Positions 9,299 through 17,071 of a DNA stretch of 64,000 nucleotides are shown one piece after another. The translations under genes and the position numbers were made by a program. The notes under the pieces were generated by a model that was not told where the DNA came from, did not search any database, and worked only from the letters and a program-made list of their open reading frames with translations. The stretch is from assembly GCF_026341515.1 (NCBI RefSeq), contig NZ_JAPEOK010000001.1, positions 7,998,001 to 8,062,000 of the forward strand, read 5' to 3'. The number at the start of each line of letters is the position of its first letter. Positions within the stretch are counted from its first letter, which is position 1. Source of the DNA: Streptomyces sp. NBC_00878. Its GTDB lineage: Bacteria > Actinomycetota > Actinomycetes > Streptomycetales > Streptomycetaceae.

Positions 9299-9415
9299 GG
9301 TCATGAGCGACAGCCATCAGGCCCCGGCCGGCTGTCCGGCAACCCTCCGTCCGTGGCGGGGTGCCCCGGGTGAAGACCAGGTCGTAGGCAGTGAGGTCTA
9401 CGGCAAGCGCGGACC
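9299..9415 (+). promoter_or_regulatory. SAM-IV riboswitch
   Basis: The conserved SAM-IV architecture is directly readable. It opens with GGTCATGAGCGACAGCC and a GGCTGT closing arm. Next come CCGGCAACCCTCC, the GGCGGGGTGCCCCGGGTGA core and GAAGACCAGG. The 3' helix GTAGGCAGTGAGGTCTACGGC follows, closed by AAGCGCGG. The downstream gene is a PLP aminotransferase of the sulfur-metabolism type, starting about 190 bases later, which fits SAM-dependent control. Whether it acts on transcription or translation is not clear: no strong terminator is visible in the leader. Confidence 0.9.
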
Positions 9416-9604
9416 CCTCGCCCTCTTTTGAGTGGACACAGCCCAGGGGTCCTGGTCGTTCGAGGGAGCCTTCTGTGAGCCAGCGAATGCGATAGGGCGT
9501 CGAGCCCCGCCTCCGCACACCCCTTTTCACCTTCACCCACGCTTGAGCCGTACCCAGTCGTACCCGCTCGCGTGGTGTTCCCGCCTGCCTCACAGGAGTT
9601 CGCC

Positions 9605-10981
9605 ATGTCTGTTTCCACCGCTGCCGCCGCCGACCGGTCCGTCTGCCGTGACACCTCCGGCTCCCTGCCCGTGCTGGGACGGGACGTCACCGTCCCGCTC
9701 GTCACCGGCGGTGAGGTCACCTACGCCGCGCTCGACTACGCCGCCAGCGCCCCGGCCCTCCAGCGGGTGTGGGACGACGTGGCCGCGTACGCCCCGTACT
9801 ACGGGAGCGTGCACCGGGGGGCCGGTTACCTCTCCCAGCTGTCCACCGACCTCTTCGAGAACGCCCGCCGCACCGTCGAGGAGTTCCTCGACTGCCGGGA
9901 CGGTGACCAGGTCGTCTTCACCCGGTCCACCACCGACTCGCTCAACCTCCTCGCCGCGGCGCTCCCCGCCGACTGCCAGGTCTTCGTCTTCGAGACCGAG
10001 CATCACGCCTCCCTGCTGCCGTGGCGGGACGCCCGCGTCACCTACCTCAACGCCCCGCGCACCCCGGGCGAGGCCGTCGCGACGCTGGAGCGGGCGCTCG
10101 CCGAGCGGGATCCCCACGGGCCGGCGCTCGTGTGCGTCACCGGCGCGTCGAACGTCACCGGCGAGCTGTGGCCCGTACGGGAACTCGCCGCCGCCGCACA
10201 CACGCACGGCGCCCGGATCGTGCTCGACGCCGCCCAGCTCGCGCCCCACCACCCCGTGTCCGTACGGGAGTTGGACGTCGACTGGGTCGCCTTCTCCGGT
10301 CACAAGCTGTACGCGCCCTTCGGCTCGGGTGTCCTCGCCGGACGTGCCGACTGGCTGACCGCGGCCGAGCCGTACCTCGCGGGCGGGGGCGCCTCGCGGA
10401 AGGTCTCGCGGCGGGTGGACGGCGGCGTCGACGTCGAGTGGCACGAGGGCGCCGCACGGCACGAGGCCGGGTCGCCCAACGTCATCGGCGCCTACTCCAT
10501 CGCCTCCGCCTGCAAGGCCCTCACCGAGGCCGGCTTCGACACGCTGGTCGCCCGCGAGCAGCACCTGATCGACACAGTACGGACCGGTCTCGCCGAGGTG
10601 CCCGAGGTGCGCGTCCTCTCCCTCTTCGGCGCCGACGCGCCCCGCGTCGGCGTCATCTCCTTCGTCGTCGAGGGCTGGAACAGCTCGCACTTCGCCGCCG
10701 CGCTCTCCGCCGAGTACGGCATCGGGGTGCGGGACGGTCTGTTCTGCGCGCACCCGCTCGTGCGCACGCTGCTCGGCAGCGACCCGCAGTCCCAGGGCGA
10801 GTGCGGTGCCCCCGAGGCGGCGCCCGGCGAGAAGTCGCTCAACGCCATTCGGGTCAGCTTCGGGGCGGGGACGCCGGACGAGCACGTCGAGCGGTTCGTC
10901 CGGGCCGTCAAGGAACTGGTCCGGGACGGCGCGAAGTGGAACTACCGCACGGTGGAAGGGCGTTGCGTCCCGGCCGTGTGA
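9605..10981 (+). CDS. Class V PLP-dependent aminotransferase / cysteine-desulfurase-like enzyme
   Basis: 458-residue PLP enzyme of the aminotransferase class V fold, a family that includes cysteine desulfurases and selenocysteine lyases. The PLP lysine is Lys234 in FSGHKLYAPFGSG. Upstream, VFTRSTTDSLNLLAA and FETEHHASLLPW are typical family segments, and VTGASNVTGELWPV precedes the cofactor Asp in IVLDAAQLAPHHPV. The ATG at 9605 is chosen for the AGGAG five bases upstream; an in-frame start at 9572 exists but lacks one. It is controlled by the SAM-IV riboswitch 190 bases upstream, so a role in sulfur or methionine metabolism is likely. The exact substrate is unknown. Its 3' end overlaps the convergent gene by about 40 bases. 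Confidence 0.88.
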   Translation: MSVSTAAAADRSVCRDTSGSLPVLGRDVTVPLVTGGEVTYAALDYAASAPALQRVWDDVAAYAPYYGSVHRGAGYLSQLSTDLFENARRTVEEFLDCRDGDQVVFTRSTTDSLNLLAAALPADCQVFVFETEHHASLLPWRDARVTYLNAPRTPGEAVATLERALAERDPHGPALVCVTGASNVTGELWPVRELAAAAHTHGARIVLDAAQLAPHHPVSVRELDVDWVAFSGHKLYAPFGSGVLAGRADWLTAAEPYLAGGGASRKVSRRVDGGVDVEWHEGAARHEAGSPNVIGAYSIASACKALTEAGFDTLVAREQHLIDTVRTGLAEVPEVRVLSLFGADAPRVGVISFVVEGWNSSHFAAALSAEYGIGVRDGLFCAHPLVRTLLGSDPQSQGECGAPEAAPGEKSLNAIRVSFGAGTPDEHVERFVRAVKELVRDGAKWNYRTVEGRCVPAV

Positions 10982-11453
10982 CCGGCAGGTCGGACGCGGC
11001 GTACGCCCAGGTCGAGGGCGGCACGGATCAGCTCGCCGACGACGTCCCCGGCGCCCGCGAGCGGCCCCGTCAGCTCCTCGTCGGGATCGGCGTACTGCCG
11101 TTCCAGGAAGACCCTGAGCAGCCGTGCCGGGTCCGTGAACGGCGGCCCGGTCTCCGGTTCCACCCCCCGTTCCTCGAAGTTCGCGAACTCGCCCGCCTCC
11201 TGGGCGAGCAGACCGCTGACGTCATCGTCGTCACTGACCGGAGGCCGCGACACGACCTCGTCACTCGGCGTCGGCGCGGGTGTCGTGGCCGCGGGTGTCG
11301 TGGGCGTCGCCGAGGGCGACCCGCTTCCAGCTCCACCGTGGGCGGCGCCTTCGGAGCCTCCGGACTGTCGGTCAGGGCGTAACCGGTGGCGGCGATCCCC
11401 AGCGGAATCACCACGACGGCGGCGAGCGCCGCCATCCGGTGAGAGAAAACCAT
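10942..11453 (-). pseudogene. Membrane-anchored/secreted protein interrupted by a one-base frameshift
   Basis: Reading from ATG 11453, the first about 45 codons encode MVFSHRMAALAAVVVIPLGI (a signal or anchor) and continue to PPTVELEAG, then run into Arg/Pro-rich nonsense. The frame one base over continues as a sensible protein: SPSATPTTPAATTPAPTPSD, then an acidic C-terminal domain containing DPARLLRVFLERQYADPDEE, stopping at 10942. Adding one C to the CCC run at 11320-11322 joins both parts into a roughly 170-residue product: anchor, Thr/Pro linker, small domain. It may be a true inactivation or a sequencing error. Function is not recognised. It overlaps the convergent aminotransferase gene by about 40 bases. 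Confidence 0.72.
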
Positions 11454-11543
11454 GGGGGGATCCTGTACGCGGTACAGGGCGGCCAGGACGAGCGCCGGAT
11501 GAAGAACCCTTCATCCGGGGTTCGACGACGCAGCACGGCCGAG

Positions 11544-11825
11544 CTAGTTGTCCAGCCCGATGGCGAACGCGGCCTCAAGATCATGCTGGGAGTACGTACG
11601 GAACGCCACATGCGTGTCCGTCCCCTGCACCCCCGGAATCTTGCTGATCATCCCGGGAATCACATCGGCCAGATCGTCATGGGCCTTCACCCGGACCATG
11701 GCGATCAAGTCATACGTACCGGTAACGGAAAAAACCTCGCTGACACTGTCCAGCGCGGCGATCGACTCCGCGATCTCGGGGATCCGGTCCACGCTGGTCT
11801 TGATGAGCACGATCGCGGTGATCAC
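11544..11825 (-). CDS. Stand-alone Lrp/AsnC ligand-binding (RAM) domain protein
   Basis: 93 residues, comprising only the effector-binding half of an Lrp/AsnC regulator with no helix-turn-helix. Recognisable segments are ITAIVLIKTSVDRIPEIAES at the N-terminus, VSEVFSVTGTYDLIAMVRVK in the centre and IPGVQGTDTHVAF near the C-terminus. Such proteins oligomerise and bind amino acids or other small ligands and may modulate full-length Lrp proteins; the ligand here is unknown. It is convergent with nothing on its 3' side except the frameshifted gene, and lies downstream of the rhomboid gene on the same strand with a 41-base gap. Confidence 0.9.
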   Translation of the reverse strand: MITAIVLIKTSVDRIPEIAESIAALDSVSEVFSVTGTYDLIAMVRVKAHDDLADVIPGMISKIPGVQGTDTHVAFRTYSQHDLEAAFAIGLDN

Positions 11826-11866
11826 GGCTGGTTTTCTCCCTCGGTGGCCATGGCTGGGTTTTCACC

Positions 11867-12631
11867 TTACTCAGCCTCGCGCCCGGGAGTCTTTTCGGCC
11901 GGGGGTCCGGGGGTTGTCCCCCGGGAGAACACAGCAGCCGTACGCCCATAGCGCACCCACGCGTACAGGAACCCCGCCGAGAACCCCAGCAAATGCGCCA
12001 GGTACGCCACCGCCGGCCCGTGGGTCGCGCGGCTCGCCGCCATCCACTGGAGGGACACCCAGAAGGGCAGGACCACCCAGGCCGGGAATCGCAGCGGCAG
12101 GAAGAAGAGGAACGGAAAGAGACTGGTCACCCGGGCTTTGGGGAACAGGTAGAGGAACGCGCCGAGGACTGCGGAGATCGCCCCGGAAGCGCCGACCAGC
12201 GTCTGCGCGGAGTCCGAGTGGGCCGCCGCGTAGCCGAACAGGGCGAGATAGCCGCAGCCCACATAGAAGAGGGCGAACTCGAAGTGGCCCATCCTCTCCT
12301 CGGCCATCGCCCCGAAGACATAGAGGAAAAGCATGTTCCCCAGCAGATGCAGCCAGCTGCCGTGCACGAAGAGGGCGGTGGCCGGGGTGGCGGCGGCCCG
12401 CAGCGTCCACTCGAACAGTTCGACGGGCACCACACCCCAGCGCTCGAAGTAGGCCCGCTGCGCGGAAAGGAGCTGGTCACCGGTGCCGTACGTGGGGCTG
12501 AGGCCCGAGAGCGGACCGATCACGAAGATCAGGCAGCACAGGGCGATCAGTCCGTAGGTCACCGGAGCGGACTGACTCCGGACCGCCTTGCCGACGGTCG
12601 TACCCCAGTTGCCGATCATGGAACAGAGCAT
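11867..12631 (-). CDS. Rhomboid family intramembrane serine protease
   Basis: 254-residue polytopic membrane protein of the rhomboid family, which cleaves substrates within the bilayer. The catalytic Ser149 is in VGASGAISAVLGAF (GxSG motif). The partner His213 is in AHLLGFSAGF on the last core helix. An upstream HGSWLHLLGNMLFLYVFG helix carries the typical HxxxN. About six hydrophobic helices are seen. Two possible starts lie at 12631 and 12619 (MIGNWGTT), neither with a good Shine-Dalgarno. Substrates are unknown. Confidence 0.92.
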   Translation of the reverse strand: MLCSMIGNWGTTVGKAVRSQSAPVTYGLIALCCLIFVIGPLSGLSPTYGTGDQLLSAQRAYFERWGVVPVELFEWTLRAAATPATALFVHGSWLHLLGNMLFLYVFGAMAEERMGHFEFALFYVGCGYLALFGYAAAHSDSAQTLVGASGAISAVLGAFLYLFPKARVTSLFPFLFFLPLRFPAWVVLPFWVSLQWMAASRATHGPAVAYLAHLLGFSAGFLYAWVRYGRTAAVFSRGTTPGPPAEKTPGREAE

Positions 12632-12776
12632 GACGTAACGGGACCGAAGCGCACAGAGCGCCTCGCCGCTCCCGGTGGACGGGCGTCGAGTACCCGCCAG
12701 GCCGTAGGGTTACGAGCCACACGCTCCAGGGAAGCTGGTGCGGCATGGAGACTCAGGAAAGAGAGCGACTGCCACG

Positions 12777-13016
12777 ATGACGGTTCCCCTGCCGACCGCC
12801 GAGACCCGGTGGCGCTGCACGCTCTGCGGCAACCTCACGCGCTTCGACGTGACCCGTTCGTCGAAGGTCGTCGAGTACGTGCACCTGGACCTGGCCGGGG
12901 AGCCGAAGATCGAGGAGCGCGAGGTGGTCAGTGAGACCATCGAGTCAGTGCGCTGTCGCTGGTGCAACGCGATGGATCAGGTGGAACTGGTGGACAGGCC
13001 GGGCGCCGGCTCCTGA
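12777..13016 (+). CDS. Small zinc-ribbon protein
   Basis: 79 residues with two cysteine pairs, Cys14-x2-Cys17 (CTLC) and Cys60-x2-Cys63 (CRWC), which probably bind one zinc ion. Between them lies a mixed beta-rich stretch (FDVTRSSKVVEYVHLDLAG). No enzymatic motif is seen. The ATG at 12777 is chosen because it sits just before the conserved part; an in-frame ATG at 12738 would add 13 residues and has no better ribosome site. It is followed after 35 bases by the NYN-domain gene on the same strand, suggesting a two-gene unit. Function unknown; nucleic acid or protein binding is plausible. Confidence 0.78.
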   Translation: MTVPLPTAETRWRCTLCGNLTRFDVTRSSKVVEYVHLDLAGEPKIEEREVVSETIESVRCRWCNAMDQVELVDRPGAGS

Positions 13017-13051
13017 CAGGAGCGGGCCCCGCACGGACGATGGGGTGAAGG

Positions 13052-14401
13052 ATGGTGGAGACCGCAGGTGGGGAGCCGGACGACGGCGCCGCCGAGGTGC
13101 TCGACCGTCCGCTGCCCGACGGCGTGCGGCGCAGGGTCGTACAGATCGTCTCGGACGGCTTCGGCGGGCTGACCGTGGCCGAATTGCCTACGCAACTGCG
13201 GCAGTACGCCCGGTTCGCCCCCAATCGTCGCGCCAAGTTCGCGGGCAACGCGATGGCGGCGGCGCTGGAGACGGATCCGCTCTTCAGGCAGCGCATCGCC
13301 GAGAAGCTCAGAGAGGCCCAGTCGGAGCTGACCGGAGCCCTCGACTCCGGCTCGCCGCCCCCGGCCGCGGACCCGCTGGACGTGGCGGCCGCGGCCTATG
13401 TGCTGCGGCCCCCGGGCTGGGTGAAACTCGTGACCGCCGCGGGCGAGGAGGCCCTGCGGGCGGACGCCGAGCGCGCCGACGAGGAGACCCGGGCCGAGCT
13501 GGACCGGCTGCGCGAGGAGCTCGCCGAGGCGCGCGGCCAGACCCGTGTCGAGACGGAGCGGCTGCGGGCGGAGCTGGAGTCGGCGAAGAAGGAAGCCGAA
13601 TCGCTTCACCGCAAGCTGCGCGGTGCCCTCAGTGACGTCAAACGCGGCGAGGCGGCCCTGCGCAAGCTGCGGGGCGAGATGGAGTCCGTCCGCGGTGAGG
13701 GGCAGGGCCAGGTGTCCGCGGCCGAGAGCGAGACCCGGCGGCTCAAGGCAAGGCTGAGCGAGGTCGAGGCCACCCTGGAGGCCACCCGCCGCGCGGCTCG
13801 TGAGGGGCGCAGCGTCGAGGACATGCGCGTACGGCTGCTCCTTGACACCGTGCTCGACGCGGCCCAGGGGCTGCGGCGCGAACTCGCCCTGCCGCCCGTG
13901 TCGGTGCGGCCCGCGGAGACCGTGGACGCGGTCGAACCGGGACGGATGACGCCCAAGGACATCGCGGCCCGCGCGCTGTCCGAAAACGATCCGGCGATCC
14001 TCGACCAGTTGCTCGCGCTGCCGCAGGCGCATCTGGTCGTCGACGGCTACAACGTCACCAAGACCGGCTATCCCCAGATGCCCCTGGAGAAACAGCGGCT
14101 CAGGCTCCTCGGGCAGCTCTCGCAGCTCGCCGCGCAGACCGGCGCCGAGGTCACCTGTGTCTTCGACGGGGCGGAGCTGGCCGCCCCGGTGCTGCTCGCG
14201 CCGCCGCGCGGGGTGCGGGTGCTCTTCTCCAAGCCGGGCGTCACCGCCGACGAGGTGATCCGCCAGCTGGTGCGCGCCGAGCCGCCGGGGCGGCCCGTCA
14301 TCGTCGTCTCCACCGACCGTGAGGTGGCCGACGGCGTGGCGAAGGCGGGGGCGCGGCCGGTGGCCTCCGCGGTGCTCCTGAAGCGTTTCTCGCGCGGCTG
14401 A
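13052..14401 (+). CDS. Coiled-coil NYN (YacP-type) predicted ribonuclease
   Basis: 449 residues. The C-terminal part (about 325-449) is a NYN domain, a PIN-like metal-dependent nuclease fold, with LVVDGYNVTKTGYP containing Asp331, ECTFDG-like VTCVFDGAEL, and VIVVSTDREVADGVAKAGARP carrying the later acidic residues. Residues about 135-250 form a long Glu/Arg/Leu-rich coiled coil, and the N-terminal 120 residues are a helical domain not recognised. The YacP/Rae1 family includes ribosome-associated mRNA endonucleases, so RNA cleavage is likely, but the coiled-coil extension is extra. It follows the zinc-ribbon gene closely. Confidence 0.88.
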   Translation: MVETAGGEPDDGAAEVLDRPLPDGVRRRVVQIVSDGFGGLTVAELPTQLRQYARFAPNRRAKFAGNAMAAALETDPLFRQRIAEKLREAQSELTGALDSGSPPPAADPLDVAAAAYVLRPPGWVKLVTAAGEEALRADAERADEETRAELDRLREELAEARGQTRVETERLRAELESAKKEAESLHRKLRGALSDVKRGEAALRKLRGEMESVRGEGQGQVSAAESETRRLKARLSEVEATLEATRRAAREGRSVEDMRVRLLLDTVLDAAQGLRRELALPPVSVRPAETVDAVEPGRMTPKDIAARALSENDPAILDQLLALPQAHLVVDGYNVTKTGYPQMPLEKQRLRLLGQLSQLAAQTGAEVTCVFDGAELAAPVLLAPPRGVRVLFSKPGVTADEVIRQLVRAEPPGRPVIVVSTDREVADGVAKAGARPVASAVLLKRFSRG

Positions 14402-14777
14402 GCGAGCGGGTTCCGAGCGACCGGCCGAGCGGGTTTCACGCGGCTCCGCAAGGGAATTTCGCACGGTCGACCTTCTGATGGTGTACGTCACCTACGTAAC
14501 AGACGCCCCAAGCGCAACACATGAGCATCTTGCCCCAATTGGCGAGACCTTCACGCAACGTAGCGTCAAGCACGCATTACTGCATGTGAGTTGCGTGTAA
14601 ATAATGCGGTCGGTGACGGAGTTTTTTCCGATGAGGATTTGAACTGATCACAGGAACATCACTAGGGTCGGGCGTCGAACCTCCGCTCGGGTGATCACTC
14701 ATTGGGAGTGACGGTGGAGGGGCACCGCCAACCGGTGTTCTCGGTGGGCGGCTGAGGTAATGAAGGAGCTCGCCTCC
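14402..14777 (+). other. Long AT-richer leader/promoter region before the first NlpC/P60 gene
   Basis: 376 bases without a gene. The segment about 14470-14650 is markedly AT-richer than its surroundings and contains several inverted repeats, for example the TCACTC/GAGTGA hairpin at 14695-14711. Regulation of a wall hydrolase is expected here. I looked for a ydaO-type (c-di-AMP) riboswitch, known upstream of some streptomycete wall hydrolase genes, and could not match its conserved core, so none is claimed. Confidence 0.4.
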
Positions 14778-15809
14778 GTGGCGTCCCACCGTCGACCGAA
14801 GCAGCCGAGCCGCACCCGCGTGACCGTGCTCACCACCGCCGCCGCTGCCGCCGTGGCCCTCAGCTCGCAGGCGGCCAACGCCGCGCCCAGCGAGAAGCCG
14901 ACCAAGAACGAGGTCAAGGCCAAGGTCGACAAGCTCTACGAAGAGGTCGAGCGCGCCACCGACAAGGCCAACGGGGCCGAGGAGAAGCAGGAGAAGCTCG
15001 AAAAGGAGATCGACACTCTCCAGGACCAGGTCGCACGCGGCCAGGACGAGCTCAACACCATGCGCGACAGCCTCGGTCTGATGGCCAGCTCCCAGTACCG
15101 GACGGGTGCCATCGACCCCTCCGTCCAGCTCTTCCTCTCCTCCGACCCGGACGACTACCTCGACAAGGCGTCCACGATCGACCAGTTGAGCGCTCAGCAG
15201 GTCGAGGCGCTGAAGAAGGTCCAGGAGAAGCAGCGGACCCTCGCCCAGCAGCGTGAGGAAGCCGCGGGCAAGCTCAAGGACCTCTCCGAGACCCGCGAGA
15301 CCCTGGGTGAGAAGAAGAAGGAAGTCCAGACCAAGCTCGCCGCCGCGCGCAAGCTCCTCAACACCCTGACCGCCAAGGAGCAGGCGGCCCTGAACGCCGC
15401 GGACCAGCGCGCCAGCCGCGACGCCGGAGGCCGCATCGAGCTCGGCAACGAGGTGCCCGCCTCCGAGCGCGGTGCAGCCGCCCTCGCCGCCGCGAAGACC
15501 CAGATGGGCAAGCCGTACGTCTCCGGCGGCAGCGGCCCCAACTCGTACGACTGCTCCGGTCTGACGCAGTGGGCTTACGGCCAGGCCGGTGTGTCGATAT
15601 CCCGGACCACGTACACGCAGCAGAACGACGGCGTGAAGATCGGCCGCGACCAGCTCAAGCCCGGCGACCTCGTCTTCTTCAACAGCCTCGGCCACGTCGG
15701 CCTGTACGCGGGCAACGGCGTCCTCCTGCACTCCCCGAAGCCGGGCGCCGTCGTCCGTCTTGAGTCGATGAGCACGATCGGCACCTTCCAGTTCGGCGTC
15801 CGCGTCTGA
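14778..15809 (+). CDS. Secreted NlpC/P60 peptidoglycan endopeptidase with coiled-coil domain (first of a tandem pair)
   Basis: 343-residue exported wall hydrolase expected to cut peptide stems (D-Glu to diamino acid bond) as RipA/p60 enzymes do. A Sec signal (RTRVTVLTTAAAAAVALSSQ) ends about residue 36. Residues about 40-215 form a coiled coil including DDPDDYLDKA, typical of the auto-inhibitory domain. The NlpC/P60 domain covers about 230-343, with Cys259 in YDCSGLTQW and His in LGHVGLYAGNGV. GTG 14778 is preferred over ATG 14760 because AAGGAG lies ten bases before it. It is paralogous to the next gene. Confidence 0.92.
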   Translation: MASHRRPKQPSRTRVTVLTTAAAAAVALSSQAANAAPSEKPTKNEVKAKVDKLYEEVERATDKANGAEEKQEKLEKEIDTLQDQVARGQDELNTMRDSLGLMASSQYRTGAIDPSVQLFLSSDPDDYLDKASTIDQLSAQQVEALKKVQEKQRTLAQQREEAAGKLKDLSETRETLGEKKKEVQTKLAAARKLLNTLTAKEQAALNAADQRASRDAGGRIELGNEVPASERGAAALAAAKTQMGKPYVSGGSGPNSYDCSGLTQWAYGQAGVSISRTTYTQQNDGVKIGRDQLKPGDLVFFNSLGHVGLYAGNGVLLHSPKPGAVVRLESMSTIGTFQFGVRV

Positions 15810-15881
15810 CCCCTCGTCGGGCGGTGAGGTTGATCGCCACGCCGCCCGAACGGGCTAATTCCCGCAACTTCCGCTGACCCC

Positions 15882-15917
15882 ACGCCCCGCTGATGACCTG
15901 CGTCTGAGGCGGGGCGT
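15882..15917 (+). terminator. Terminator after the first NlpC/P60 gene
   Basis: ACGCCCCGC (15882-15890) pairs with GCGGGGCGT (15909-15917), 72 bases downstream of the stop codon. Confidence 0.65.
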
Positions 15918-16027
15918 CGCGTTGTGTACCCGTATGGGTCTTTGGCCCTTGCGTAGTCGCACGGCTACTGTCTGCCGCGTTTCCCCCAACTCCGGGGGTC
16001 CGTCAGCGGAAGGGAGTGCGGCTTCCT

Positions 16028-17038
16028 GTGGGGTCCCATCGCCGCCATGTACCGTCCGGCTTCGACCGGGGCGCCCGAGGCGCCACCCTGTGCGTACTGA
16101 CCGCCGCGGCAGCGGCCCTCGGCGTCCCGCCGGCCGGCGCCGCGCCGCAGGACGACACCCATGCCGAGGTGGACCGGCTGTACGAGGAGGCCGAGCACGC
16201 CACCGAGTCGTACAACAAGGCCGACGAGCGCGCCGACACCCTGCGCGACCAGGTCGACAAGGCGCAGGACCGGATCGCCAGACAGCAGGACCGCATCAAC
16301 ACCATGCGGGACGCGCTCGGTTCGCTCGCCGGGGCCCAGTACCGCTCCGGCGGACTCGATCCCTCGCTGGCGCTGATGTTCTCCGACGACCCGGACGACT
16401 ACCTCGACAAGGCGGCCGTCCTCGACCGGATCAGCTCCCGGCAGGCCGGGGAGCTCAAGGAACTGCAGGGCGCCATGCGTGACCTCTCCCAGGAGCGCGA
16501 GGAGGCGACCCGCAAGCTCACCGAGCTGGACAGGAGCCGCAAGGCCGTCGCCCAGCACAAGCGCACCGTCGAGCAGAAGCTGTCCAAGGCGCGGCAGTTG
16601 CTCAACGCGATGCCGGACGCCGACCGCGCCGCCTACGACCGGACCTCCCGCTCGGGCCGCGTCCCCGACCTCACCGGTGCCGTCCCGTCCTCCGGCCGCG
16701 CGGCGGCCGCCGTCGCCGCGGCCCGCTCGGCCGTCGGCCGCCCGTACGTCTGGGGCGCCAACGGACCCACCGGGTTCGACTGTTCGGGCCTCACCCAGTG
16801 GTCGTACGCGCAGGCCGGTGTCGGTCTGCCGCGCACCTCGCAGGCCCAGGCGCACACCGGAAGGCAGGTGTCGCTCTCCCAGGCGCAGCCCGGTGACATC
16901 GTCACCTACCGGGGCGACGCCAGCCATGTCGGGATGTACGTGGGCAACGGCCAGGTGATCCACGCGCCCTACCCGGGCGCCCCGGTGCGCTACGACCCGG
17001 TGGGCATGATGCCCGTCAACACCGTGACGCGCCCCTGA
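16028..17038 (+). CDS. Secreted NlpC/P60 peptidoglycan endopeptidase (second of a tandem pair)
   Basis: 336-residue paralogue of the preceding gene with the same plan: signal peptide ending near the AGAAP segment, coiled coil with the same DDPDDYLDKA motif, then a C-terminal NlpC/P60 domain with Cys252 (FDCSGLTQW) and His in ASHVGMYVGNGQ. The linker between coiled coil and catalytic domain is shorter in content and differs strongly (DRAAYDRTSRSGRVPD), so the duplication is old. GTG 16028 is chosen to match the paralogue's N-terminus (MGSHRR versus MASHRR); GTG 16016 is possible. It has its own upstream region and terminator separation, so the pair need not be co-transcribed. Confidence 0.9.
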   Translation: MGSHRRHVPSGFDRGARGATLCVLTAAAAALGVPPAGAAPQDDTHAEVDRLYEEAEHATESYNKADERADTLRDQVDKAQDRIARQQDRINTMRDALGSLAGAQYRSGGLDPSLALMFSDDPDDYLDKAAVLDRISSRQAGELKELQGAMRDLSQEREEATRKLTELDRSRKAVAQHKRTVEQKLSKARQLLNAMPDADRAAYDRTSRSGRVPDLTGAVPSSGRAAAAVAAARSAVGRPYVWGANGPTGFDCSGLTQWSYAQAGVGLPRTSQAQAHTGRQVSLSQAQPGDIVTYRGDASHVGMYVGNGQVIHAPYPGAPVRYDPVGMMPVNTVTRP

Positions 17039-17071
17039 CCCCACGGGCCGGGCGCCGTACGATCAGGACTC

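Noticed and set aside
14470..14760. Possible ydaO (c-di-AMP) riboswitch before the NlpC/P60 gene
   Set aside because: The genomic setting is right for streptomycete wall hydrolases, but I could not match the conserved core of the motif in order.
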